NCBI RefSeq assembly: GCF_003149185.1
Contig: NZ_QGDO01000001.1
Span: 434,001-498,000 of the forward strand
Origin: Sediminitomix flava
GTDB taxonomy: Bacteria > Bacteroidota > Bacteroidia > Cytophagales > Flammeovirgaceae
Reading direction: 5' to 3'
Length of the DNA: 64,000 bases
Positions within the stretch are counted from its first letter, which is position 1, and the number at the start of each line of letters is the position of its first letter. Positions 46,972 through 55,647 of the stretch are shown piece after piece. The notes below the pieces were generated by a model. That model saw only the letters and a list, made by a program, of their open reading frames with translations, ran no database searches and was not told the DNA's origin. A program made the translations under genes and the position numbers.

Positions 46972-49737
46972 TCAAACTACAATATTGATAATACGCTTTG
47001 GTACTACGATGATTTTCTTAGGTGTTTTTCCTTCAACCCACTTCTGTACAATCTCGTTTTTCAATACGTCTTCAGCAATAGCATCTTTGTCCATATCCAA
47101 AGCATAAACTACTTTTGTACGCATTTTACCATTGATCGATACAGGATATTCATGCGTTGATTCTACCAAGTATTTCTCATCATGAACAGGGAACTCAGCC
47201 TTAAAGATAGATTCCGTATTTCCGATCTTGTGCCATAATTCTTCAGCAATATGAGGAGCATAAGGAGCCAAAAGAATCAACATTGGTTCTAATACCTCAC
47301 GCTTGTCACATTTTGCCAACTCACGAGAAGCTACCATAAATTGAGATACTGAAGTGTTGAACGATAAGTTTTCTACATCTTCAGCAGCTTTCTTGATCGT
47401 TTGGTGAAGAATCTTCATCTCAGCAGGAGTCGCTTTATCGTCTGAAACAATGCTTTCTCCATTCTCATTGATGTACAATTTCCAGAAACGTTTCAAGAAT
47501 TTAGCAACACCTTCTATTCCGTCAGTTTTCCAAGGTTTCGCATCTTGAAGTGGCCCTAAGAACATTTCGTACATACGAAGTGTATCTGCACCGTATTTCT
47601 CGATGATTACATCAGGATTTACAACATTGTATTTCGATTTAGACATTTTCTCTACCAAGCTACCACAGATGTATTTTCCATCTTCTAAAATGAATTCTGC
47701 ATCAGCATAGTCTTGTCTCCACTCTTTGAAAGCTTCTGTATCCAAAACATCTTTTTCTACGATATTCACATCTACATAAAGTGTTTGTGTTTCGTAGTTG
47801 TCTTTCAAGCCATGAGAAACGAACTGATTCGTTCCTTTTACTTTATAAACCAAGCTAGAACGTCCTTGGATCATTCCTTGGTTTACCAATTTCTTGAATG
47901 GCTCTTCATGACCGATGAAGCCCATATCGTACAAGAACATATTCCAGAAACGAGAGTACAATAAGTGACCTGTTGCGTGCTCTGTTCCTCCTAAGTAGAA
48001 GTCAACTTCTTTCCAGTATTTTACTGCTTCTTTGCTTGCGAATGCCTCAGCATTGTTCGCATCCATATATCTTAAGAAGTACCAGCTAGACCCTGCCCAA
48101 CCTGGCATTGTAGTCAATTCGTAGTGGTACTGATCTTCGTATTTCCAATCTGTCGCACGTCCTAGTGGCGGCTCACCTTCAGCAGTTGGTAAATATTCAT
48201 CTACCGCAGGAAGCTCCAATGGCATTTCAGATTCTTTGATCAAATGAGGGATTTCATTTTCATCAAAATAAACCGGAACTGGCTCACCCCAATAACGTTG
48301 ACGACTAAATACCGCATCACGAATACGGAAGTTTACTTTTGCATCACCTACGCCCAATTCAACTGCTTTATTGATTGCGGCCAAAATAGCTTCATCTGAG
48401 TGCATTCCGTCCAAGAAACCAGAATTGATCATTTTTCCTTTCTTGATTTCTGTTGGATCTTCCAAATCTTCTGTTCCTTCAATCACTCGAATGATTGGTA
48501 GATCAAAATGATTTGCAAAACGGAAATCTCTATCATCTGAAGAAGGAACTGCCATAACAACTCCTGTACCGTAGCCTGCCAATACATAATCAGCAATCCA
48601 AAGTGGTACATCTTCTCCAGTCAATGGGTTCTTCACGTATGAACCTGTAAATACACCAGAAACGGTTTTAACATCCGCTTGACGTTCTCTTTCCGAACGG
48701 TTCTTCGCTTTTTCAACATACTCTTCTACTGCAGCTTTTTGCTCTGGAGTAGTCAATTCTGTGATAGCCTCATGTTCGGGTGCCAAAACAACGTAAGTAA
48801 CCCCAAAGATTGTATCAGGACGAGTAGTGAAAGCTGTAAGGTGAATATCTTTATCTACTACTTTGAAATCCAACTCACAACCGTTCGATTTACCGATCCA
48901 GTTACGTTGCATTTCTTTTACAGAGTCAGACCAATCTAAGTCATCTAAGTTTCTCAAAAGACGATCTGCGTAAGCTGTGATACGCATCATCCATTGTTTC
49001 ATTTTCTTACGCTCAACAGGATGTCCTCCACGCTCAGAAACACCATCTTTCACTTCGTCATTGGCAAGTACAGTACCCAATGCAGGACACCAGTTTACCA
49101 TTGCCTCTGACAAGAAAGTCAAACGATACTGCAATAAGATGGTAGCTTTCTCAATTTCTGAGAACCCTTTCCATTCTTCAGCAGTAAACACTGTAGCATC
49201 TTCATCTTTTTCAGCATTGATTCCCTCAGAACCATTAGCTTCAAAATGAGCTACAAGATCATTGATATGACGAGCTTTATCCGCATCTTTATCATACCAA
49301 GCATCAAATAATTGTGCAAAAATCCATTGTGTCCATTTGTAGAAAGAAGGATCAGAAGTACGAAGCTCACGTCCCCAATCATAACAAAAACCAATCTTGT
49401 TCATTTGGCTTTTGAATGTAGCAATGTTTTGCTCTGTAGTGATTGCAGGGTGCTGCCCTGTCTCAATTGCATATTGTTCAGCAGGTAAACCAAAAGAGTC
49501 AAAACCCATTGGATGCAGTACATTGAATCCTTTGAGCATCTTATAACGGCTCACGATATCTGAAGCAATATACCCCAGTGGGTGCCCTACGTGAAGACCC
49601 GCTCCAGATGGATAAGGGAACATATCCAATGCATAAAATTTCGGTTTCGATTCATCTACTTCTACTTTATAGATGTCGTTTTCGCTCCAATAGCTTTGCC
49701 ACTTGGCTTCAAACTCTTTGTGATTATACTCAGCCAT
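46972..49737 (-). CDS. leuS: Leucyl-tRNA synthetase
   Basis: 921 residues, class I synthetase. HIGH-type motif HVGH at 49-52 in PYPSGAGLHVGHPLGY and KMSKS at 697-701 in VEKMSKSKYNVVNPD. The editing (CP1) domain contains TTRPDTIFGVTYVVLAPEH and GTGVVMAVPSSDDRDFRFA. The C-terminal anticodon-binding helices and a final zinc-less beta domain follow. The N-terminal long form with an insertion (residues about 160-210) is as in other Bacteroidota LeuS. Single gene with about 64 nt of leader. Confidence 0.97.
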   Translation of the reverse strand: MAEYNHKEFEAKWQSYWSENDIYKVEVDESKPKFYALDMFPYPSGAGLHVGHPLGYIASDIVSRYKMLKGFNVLHPMGFDSFGLPAEQYAIETGQHPAITTEQNIATFKSQMNKIGFCYDWGRELRTSDPSFYKWTQWIFAQLFDAWYDKDADKARHINDLVAHFEANGSEGINAEKDEDATVFTAEEWKGFSEIEKATILLQYRLTFLSEAMVNWCPALGTVLANDEVKDGVSERGGHPVERKKMKQWMMRITAYADRLLRNLDDLDWSDSVKEMQRNWIGKSNGCELDFKVVDKDIHLTAFTTRPDTIFGVTYVVLAPEHEAITELTTPEQKAAVEEYVEKAKNRSERERQADVKTVSGVFTGSYVKNPLTGEDVPLWIADYVLAGYGTGVVMAVPSSDDRDFRFANHFDLPIIRVIEGTEDLEDPTEIKKGKMINSGFLDGMHSDEAILAAINKAVELGVGDAKVNFRIRDAVFSRQRYWGEPVPVYFDENEIPHLIKESEMPLELPAVDEYLPTAEGEPPLGRATDWKYEDQYHYELTTMPGWAGSSWYFLRYMDANNAEAFASKEAVKYWKEVDFYLGGTEHATGHLLYSRFWNMFLYDMGFIGHEEPFKKLVNQGMIQGRSSLVYKVKGTNQFVSHGLKDNYETQTLYVDVNIVEKDVLDTEAFKEWRQDYADAEFILEDGKYICGSLVEKMSKSKYNVVNPDVIIEKYGADTLRMYEMFLGPLQDAKPWKTDGIEGVAKFLKRFWKLYINENGESIVSDDKATPAEMKILHQTIKKAAEDVENLSFNTSVSQFMVASRELAKCDKREVLEPMLILLAPYAPHIAEELWHKIGNTESIFKAEFPVHDEKYLVESTHEYPVSINGKMRTKVVYALDMDKDAIAEDVLKNEIVQKWVEGKTPKKIIVVPKRIINIVV

Positions 49738-50144
49738 TTTGCTTATTTATAATTTATCATCTAACGATTACTAATCAAAAGCATATTCTGCTTCAAGTTG
49801 GCAAAAGTACTATTTTTTCAAAAAAATCACTATGTAAACAGAAGAGAATCCAGTTCTTTTAAAGAAGGTGACGAATTAAAAGAGGTAGACTGATTTATCA
49901 TTGTAAAAGTTTTTCAAAAAAAGATACCTAAACAATAAGCTCTTAACATGGCATTACAGTAGCTGTTTCTATTTTAGGTATTGAACCTAGCTTTATACTT
50001 TATATATCGCTTATTGACTTTGACTTTTTTTATTCAGAATACTAATATCTCCTACTGTTTGTGCATTTACTTTTTCATGAAAAAGACTTTCTAGAGCAAA
50101 ACACATATTTTCGTAAACATTGCACCAGCTTATATTAGATTCAT
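49738..50144. other. 407-bp divergent region leuS / histidine kinase
   Basis: Holds the leuS -7 box at 49802-49809. TACCTAAA (near 49925) is inverted as TTTAGGTA about 45 bp on, with nothing else of note. No RNA gene is seen. Promoter for the kinase is not recognised. Confidence 0.45.
49802..49809 (-). promoter_or_regulatory. leuS -7 promoter box
   Basis: TACTTTTG on the minus strand is an exact TAnnTTTG; a TTG lies only 9 bp upstream, so the -33 element is unclear. Confidence 0.6.
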
Positions 50145-51446
50145 TTGATCAAGGCAATTCCAAAAGTATATATAGAAAGTATTTTAGGCGATAGCAGCTT
50201 TCCTTTTGAGCATCGTATCCAGAACCTTGCGTTTTTTATAGGTCTTTCTGGGACATTGGTCTTTAACTTTTTACTTTTTTTTATAGAAATAGACCTGCCT
50301 TACCGTCTAATGATGATGTTTTTGGGACTTATTTTTGCTGTATGCTTTTACTTTAGTAGGGTACATAGAAAGTATATTCTCACCCTATGTATAGAATCCG
50401 CATGTGAAGTTGTTATCATACTCTACGAATGGAAGAATTTAGGCGGATTTGACTCTTCATTAATCTCTTTAATCTTAGTCTTATTTATAATAAAACCCCT
50501 TCTAGTCAATTTTAGGTATCATCTATACGTCAGTGGTTTCTATGCTTTAGTTTTATTTGCCATATTTTACCTTGATATCTATTATCAGCATCTACTAGTT
50601 ATTCCTTATCAACCATCTGATGTAGACCGCTTACAAGTCATCGTCAATTTTGGTATTATAGGTCTAGTTATTTTCTTTTTTAAAAGAGAGTATGAGAAAA
50701 GATTAGAGGAAAAGGGAGCAATTCAATCCCAACTTGAAAATGCATTGGTTAAGGAGAAAGAACTGAATCAGATCAAGACAGAGTTTATCCAAATGGTTTC
50801 ACACCAATTTAGGACACCTCTGACAAGCATTTACAGCTCTACGGAACTTTTGGATTTGTCTCTCCAAAATGAGGGTTTAGCGACAGAAAAGAATAAACTG
50901 AAAATTGATAGAATATATGATGCTGTAAACTTATTGACGGGAATGCTAGAGAAACTCTTAGCTTTTGAAAAAGTAGATTCTGAAGCTATTCGAGTTAGAA
51001 AAATAAACTCCAACTGTATTCTATTAGTAAAAGACTGTGTTGATAAATTTAACTTCAAAAATGAATCGAAAATCAATGTATCTGTCAGTTACATCAATAG
51101 TCCTAAACCTGTATCTGTAGACCCTACATTATTTAAGGAAGTCATACACCAGCTCTTAGAAAATGCTATAAAGTTTTCAGAAAATGACGCTAAAATTAAT
51201 ATAGATTTAGGATTCACTGATACCTATTTTAAACTGAAAATTTCAGATAAAGGGATTGGCATTCCCGAAACAGATATTGAACATATTTTTGACCCATTTT
51301 TCAGAAGTCAAAATGCCAAAAATATAAAGGGTAATGGTATCGGACTTGTTTTCGCTAAAAAGTTTGTCAGTTTACACGATGGAATAATATCTGTTGAAAG
51401 TAAAGAAGGTATTGGAACTGTATTTAAACTTTCATTTCCTTACTAG
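50145..51446 (+). CDS. Orphan membrane sensor histidine kinase (TTG start)
   Basis: 433 residues. The only early start is a TTG at 50145: a stop lies at 50136, and the first ATG (residue 56) would remove the first membrane helix. Five to six membrane helices occupy residues about 27-180. A helix (181-210) leads to the H-box with His220 (MVSHQFRTPLTS), then the ATPase domain: Asn340 in LLENAIKFSEN, DKGIGIP (368-374) and GNGIGL (396-401). No response regulator is next to it. The convergent patatin gene begins 1 bp after its stop. Signal unknown. Confidence 0.88.
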   Translation: MIKAIPKVYIESILGDSSFPFEHRIQNLAFFIGLSGTLVFNFLLFFIEIDLPYRLMMMFLGLIFAVCFYFSRVHRKYILTLCIESACEVVIILYEWKNLGGFDSSLISLILVLFIIKPLLVNFRYHLYVSGFYALVLFAIFYLDIYYQHLLVIPYQPSDVDRLQVIVNFGIIGLVIFFFKREYEKRLEEKGAIQSQLENALVKEKELNQIKTEFIQMVSHQFRTPLTSIYSSTELLDLSLQNEGLATEKNKLKIDRIYDAVNLLTGMLEKLLAFEKVDSEAIRVRKINSNCILLVKDCVDKFNFKNESKINVSVSYINSPKPVSVDPTLFKEVIHQLLENAIKFSENDAKINIDLGFTDTYFKLKISDKGIGIPETDIEHIFDPFFRSQNAKNIKGNGIGLVFAKKFVSLHDGIISVESKEGIGTVFKLSFPY

Positions 51447-51447
51447 C

Positions 51448-52233
51448 TTAGAACTTTACTTTATTTGGGTTCAAGAATTTTTCTGGCGAATCTCGAAACT
51501 CCTTTCCCACATTCAAACCTGCTTGATAATACAATTCCATTCCTTTAAAGTCTAGAGCTCCTACATGTGGCATATTAGGCTCAATGATATAATCACAGTA
51601 CTGCTTACTGATTTCTGTATTTCCTCTGATGCTCATCATAAATATTTTTTCAGCAAAAACACGGAGACTATGATAGTTTTCAGGGTAATACATCTTATTG
51701 ATATCCACACCAATGATCTTATCCGTTTGATTTATCAATACATTAGCTGGTAAATTCATTAGAACACCTCCATCCACACATTCTTTTCCTTGAATTTGAA
51801 CGGGCTTAAAAAGTATTGGGATAGAACATGAGGCAATAACTGCTTCATGAAGATTACCATTATCGATAACTAAAACTTTTTCGGACTCTAGCTCGGTAGC
51901 AATTGCTGTAAATGGTTTCTCTAATTCTGAAAAATCTTTGGGTAGATACTTTTCTAAAATCTTTTGTAGCCCACTCATCTCCATCAATCCCACTTGATTA
52001 GTAAAACCAGACCAACCAACTATTGAAAATAAAGACTGTTGTTTGAATAGATTTAGCATTTGTTGAGACGTATAACCAGCAGCATAAAAAGCACCAATTA
52101 TAGAACCTATACTAGTACCTGCTACGGCTGAAATTTGAGGTCTAAACTTTTCAGTAGCTTCTAAAAAGCCAATATGCATCGCCCCTCTAATTCCTCCGCC
52201 ACTCAAAGCTAAGCCAATATTGTTGCTATCCAT
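51448..52233 (-). CDS. Patatin-like phospholipase, copy B
   Basis: 261 residues. Oxyanion-hole loop GGGIRG (12-17), nucleophile Ser41 in GTSIGS and Asp154 in the DGG motif (CVDGGVLMNLP). These make a patatin Ser-Asp dyad; members hydrolyse phospholipids or other acyl esters. No signal peptide; cytoplasmic RssA-like. It is the downstream member of a pair, 75 bp behind a paralog of the same strand. The 3' end meets the histidine kinase end with a 1-bp gap, so transcripts must overlap or stop inside genes. Confidence 0.9.
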   Translation of the reverse strand: MDSNNIGLALSGGGIRGAMHIGFLEATEKFRPQISAVAGTSIGSIIGAFYAAGYTSQQMLNLFKQQSLFSIVGWSGFTNQVGLMEMSGLQKILEKYLPKDFSELEKPFTAIATELESEKVLVIDNGNLHEAVIASCSIPILFKPVQIQGKECVDGGVLMNLPANVLINQTDKIIGVDINKMYYPENYHSLRVFAEKIFMMSIRGNTEISKQYCDYIIEPNMPHVGALDFKGMELYYQAGLNVGKEFRDSPEKFLNPNKVKF

Positions 52234-52308
52234 TTTGTAATATTTAGTAGTCCCACTTATAGGGTTATACTAAATGCTACAAAAATAGTTTCTAGTCATC
52301 CTAATTTT

Positions 52309-53103
52309 CTATAATTTTCCTTGAGGCTTAAATTCTTTCTTGGTGAATAAGGTAGGATTTTTCACAAAGTCTCGTCCTGTTTTTACTCCTATATGGTAAA
52401 GTCTTTCAATCTTATCAAAGTCTAAAACAGAAGTATGTTCTATTTCGGGAGAAACAAAATAATCACAGTACTTGAGGTTTCGCTTTACATTATGACGAAC
52501 AGACATTAAAAATACTTTTTCTGCCAAGACCAATAAATTATCCTGCTTACTGCTCGGGTAACGCATGTTATTCAAATGCACCCCTATCACTTGATCCACT
52601 CTTCCATGAAGTACATCAGCTGGCAAACTATTTAGAACACCTCCATCTACACAAGCTCGGCCGTTTATCTCAACAGTTTGAAAAATGATTGGAATAGAAC
52701 AAGAAGCTAAAACAGCTTGATGTAAATCCCCCTCTTCAATCACAAGCAACTCCTCCTCATCCAATGCACAAGCGGTGACCGCAAAAGGTTTTTCTAATTC
52801 ACTGAAATCTTTTGGTATATGCTGTTCTAAAAGTTTCTTCAGACCTGACATTTCCATCAAACCTTTTCGGAATCCATTCCAACTCACGAATGAACGTAAG
52901 CTAGTTCCTTTGAATAATGCCATTATTTCTTTCGAGGTAAATCCAGCACAATAAAATGCGCCTACTATTGAACCTGCACTTGTTCCTGCTACAGCCTTTA
53001 CATTGGGTCTATAACTTTCAAAGGCATCCAGAAAACCTACATGAATTGCCCCTCTAATTCCACCTCCACTTAAAGCCAACCCTATCTCTTTACTTTCAAT
53101 CAT
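52309..53103 (-). CDS. Patatin-like phospholipase, copy A
   Basis: 264 residues, clearly similar in every motif to the gene at 51448: GGGIRG (13-18), Ser42 in GTSAGS, Asp153 in CVDGGVLNSLP, and shared GLMEMSGL and IPKDFSELEKPF blocks. Probably a tandem duplication. The last 60 residues differ most. No terminator is seen between the two copies, so one transcript is probable. Confidence 0.9.
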   Translation of the reverse strand: MIESKEIGLALSGGGIRGAIHVGFLDAFESYRPNVKAVAGTSAGSIVGAFYCAGFTSKEIMALFKGTSLRSFVSWNGFRKGLMEMSGLKKLLEQHIPKDFSELEKPFAVTACALDEEELLVIEEGDLHQAVLASCSIPIIFQTVEINGRACVDGGVLNSLPADVLHGRVDQVIGVHLNNMRYPSSKQDNLLVLAEKVFLMSVRHNVKRNLKYCDYFVSPEIEHTSVLDFDKIERLYHIGVKTGRDFVKNPTLFTKKEFKPQGKL

Positions 53104-53461
53104 TTACGAACTAATTAGAAGATTTTTATTTCAGCTAATCGAGTATAGCTGTTCTTAGAAGTTAACAAAAAGACAATGAAAAAAAGGGAATTGGCATAAG
53201 GTCATTTCATGAAAATATAGACATAAAAAGTGCTTTATTTCTTTAATTAATCTTCTTCTTGAAATCTTAAAATATTTCAAGAAGACACTAAAATTTAATA
53301 GCTCAAAAAGACAGCATAAGACACTTTTCTTTATTCTTATTCAGAAAAGTACAAGTACATGAAAAATTAATAGCCGATTGCAACTTTAAGTTTATAACTA
53401 GACTTATTTACAAACTATTCATACAGTAAATAAACTCAAACTCGTAAACGCTAAACTAACT
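53104..53461. other. 358-bp divergent region with a 12-bp perfect palindrome
   Basis: Between the patatins (minus) and the Lys-rich gene (plus). It contains an inverted repeat at 53254-53285 (reported separately) but no recognisable gene. Several AT stretches could serve as promoters, none a clean TAnnTTTG. Confidence 0.5.
53254..53285. repeat. Inverted repeat in the divergent patatin / Lys-rich spacer
   Basis: TCTTCTTGAAAT (53254-53265) and ATTTCAAGAAGA (53274-53285) are perfect 12-bp inverted arms around an 8-bp AT loop. No gene reads into it, so it is not an ordinary terminator. Confidence 0.7.
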
Positions 53462-53767
53462 ATGGACTATAAAAAGCTAAGAAAAAACGCCCACAGAAAA
53501 GTGAACAAATTCATCGATCAGCTTGAGACACTTGAAAAGAAAGACAAAAAAGTAGCGAAAGATCTCAAGTCTGATTACAAAAAAAATGTAAAGAACCTTA
53601 AAGTTCAGAAAAGTGAACTTGAGAAAAAATTTCAGAAGTTCGAAAAGTCAGTAGAAAACAAGAACAAGGAAAAAAGAGATAAACTGCATCAAGAATTTGA
53701 GATTGCATCTAAAAAGTTCAAAAAGAAACTGAACAAGGTAAAAGATCAAGTGAAAAGCGCAGCATAA
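53462..53767 (+). CDS. Small Lys/Glu-rich coiled-coil protein
   Basis: 101 residues with about a third Lys and many Glu; no Trp, Pro or Cys. Helical heptads run along its length (LETLEKKDKKVAKDLKSDYK to SELEKKFQKFEKSVENK). No signal peptide. Basic charge overall suggests contact with nucleic acid, membrane phosphates or another coil, but no family is recognised. Ends in a very strong terminator, so it is a single-gene unit, probably well expressed. Confidence 0.7.
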   Translation: MDYKKLRKNAHRKVNKFIDQLETLEKKDKKVAKDLKSDYKKNVKNLKVQKSELEKKFQKFEKSVENKNKEKRDKLHQEFEIASKKFKKKLNKVKDQVKSAA

Positions 53768-53780
53768 AGAACTAGAATAC

Positions 53781-53822
53781 ACAGTAAATCTGAAGAGAAG
53801 TCTTCAGATTTACTGTTTTATT
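53781..53822 (+). terminator. Terminator of the coiled-coil gene
   Basis: A 16-bp perfect stem (ACAGTAAATCTGAAGA / TCTTCAGATTTACTGT, 53781-53796 and 53801-53816) with a GAAG tetraloop, then TTTATT. Confidence 0.94.
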
Positions 53823-53877
53823 TTAATGCATTTTCACTTTAGTTGACTCATTCCTTTTTCTTAGATATATTCAAAGT

Positions 53878-53885
53878 TAAATTTG
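53878..53885 (+). promoter_or_regulatory. -7 box for the helical-repeat gene at 53914
   Basis: TAAATTTG is an exact TAnnTTTG. The leader would be about 23 nt. No TTG at 19-20 bp. Confidence 0.6.
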
Positions 53886-53913
53886 CAGTATTCTAAGGTG
53901 TGAAATAAGGATT

Positions 53914-55647
53914 ATGAAGTCACTATTGCTCTGTTTTATTTTAATATCATTTTCAACTTCTATTTTTGCTCAATCTGATTGTGAAAATGGATTTGAATCT
54001 AAGCTTAAGTCATATTCTCAAAAAGAACTTGAGCTAAAGATTGATTCTTTAATTGGGGTTTGTCCCGAATGGAGTGAAGCCTACCTTTATAAAGCAAGTA
54101 CTTTCAGACTTGATTGGAAAAAACAGCTAGAGTTTACGCAATTAGCAATTTCTAAAGACAGTGCGGCTCATGCTTATCTCTACAGAGCATATGTTCGTAA
54201 AAAAGGGTACGAAGATAAATTGAGTACGTCATTATTCAATACACTTTACACCGAAGGATATTCTAGTAACTACCAAAATTCTGTACATTCTCGCCAACGT
54301 TTTGTACTTGAAAAAAGGCTAGAAAATGAATACAAAATCATGCAATCTGCATTTTCTGATGACCTTAAGAAAGTAGAGACTTTAGAACATCAAAAGACAT
54401 CATTTTACTACTTCTTAAGTGGTATCAGATATCAATTTGAAGAGAACTTTCAACTTATGGAAGAAGCTTTTCAGACTGGTATTGAGACTTATAATTCAGA
54501 AACAAGTCGAAAGAGCTATCAAGATTTCCCTGATTTAGAAGCTCAACTTTATAATGGTCTTTTTCAGTCAAAAGCTAGATTAGCCAAATACGATGAATTA
54601 GAAAGCCTTTACGATAAAATTCCAGAATATTTAAAAGAGGAAGAAAGTATAAAAATCAGTGTAGCTGAAGCCTATTTTGTAAAAAATGATTACGAAAAAG
54701 TAAATGAAATATTGGAAGAAGGACTTTTCAGTGAAATGACTGAACTGAAAGCTTTCAGATGGCTAAACGATCTTTATAATGGGAATTGGGCTGAAGGAAA
54801 GAATCTAGCTCGTTTATTCCGAAATTCCTTTGCCAATTTCATGCTCAGAGATAAACTTATGAATTGGGTTCTACAAAACCCTGAAACTCCTCATAATACA
54901 AAAGAGGCTAAGCTCATCTTTGAGACACTTTTTGTAAAGCAAGAAATCTTTCAGCTAGAAGGGCTACAACCTTTTCAACTCGATGTTCCACTCGCTAGAG
55001 AAGAGGCTATTGTGTTCTGTGACCGATTCTTATCTAAGAAACCCAATGATATTTATTTCAGAGCTTACCGTCTAAAATACCTTGGTCTTCTTGGTAAAAT
55101 GGTGAGTCTAGAAGATGAGTTTTCTCCACTTTGGAAACAAATTAAGAATAAGGAAGACCTTCTCTTAAATGTTGGTTATGATCTTTTTGATGCCATGTTC
55201 TATGCAGGGAAATACAACAAAGCTTATCTAGTTCATTACAAACTGAAAATCTATGATGAGAAAGCGCTGATCATGCGTTCAAAAGCTAGAGAAGCTCTTT
55301 TAAATTACACTAGAAGTGGAAATGTAAAATCTTTTATAGAACCCCTAAATATTGGCTACCAAAAATTATTGAAAGCCAATAATACAATGCTTTGGTACGA
55401 CAATGGTAGTTTTCTAAAATACCTAACGGCATACCTTTGTCTATACGGATATGATGTAGAAGGACTTACAATGCTGCCGTTCACGCATTCTTTTGATACA
55501 TTACAGGAAAGTATTCCTGATACAGACTGGTTAACAGCATATTTCTTATCGACTACTTCTGAAGATCGTGCTTTGTATCAACGAAAAATAAAGCAAGTAC
55601 CTGCCATGCAATATTTTCTGAACAAAGTCTTGAATAAAAACTTATAA
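53914..55647 (+). CDS. Exported helical-repeat (TPR-like) protein of unknown function
   Basis: 577 residues. Signal peptide MKSLLLCFILISFSTSIFA-Q. The body is all-helical with TPR-like spacing (for example PEWSEAYLYKASTFRLDWKKQ and EDLLLNVGYDLFDAMFYAGKYNKAYLVHYKLK), no enzyme motif, and a cysteine pair near the N-terminus (DCENGF, GVCPEW). Its stop overlaps the stop of the convergent gene at 55642 by 6 bp. Probably a periplasmic or outer-membrane-facing scaffold; unknown. Confidence 0.75.
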   Translation: MKSLLLCFILISFSTSIFAQSDCENGFESKLKSYSQKELELKIDSLIGVCPEWSEAYLYKASTFRLDWKKQLEFTQLAISKDSAAHAYLYRAYVRKKGYEDKLSTSLFNTLYTEGYSSNYQNSVHSRQRFVLEKRLENEYKIMQSAFSDDLKKVETLEHQKTSFYYFLSGIRYQFEENFQLMEEAFQTGIETYNSETSRKSYQDFPDLEAQLYNGLFQSKARLAKYDELESLYDKIPEYLKEEESIKISVAEAYFVKNDYEKVNEILEEGLFSEMTELKAFRWLNDLYNGNWAEGKNLARLFRNSFANFMLRDKLMNWVLQNPETPHNTKEAKLIFETLFVKQEIFQLEGLQPFQLDVPLAREEAIVFCDRFLSKKPNDIYFRAYRLKYLGLLGKMVSLEDEFSPLWKQIKNKEDLLLNVGYDLFDAMFYAGKYNKAYLVHYKLKIYDEKALIMRSKAREALLNYTRSGNVKSFIEPLNIGYQKLLKANNTMLWYDNGSFLKYLTAYLCLYGYDVEGLTMLPFTHSFDTLQESIPDTDWLTAYFLSTTSEDRALYQRKIKQVPAMQYFLNKVLNKNL

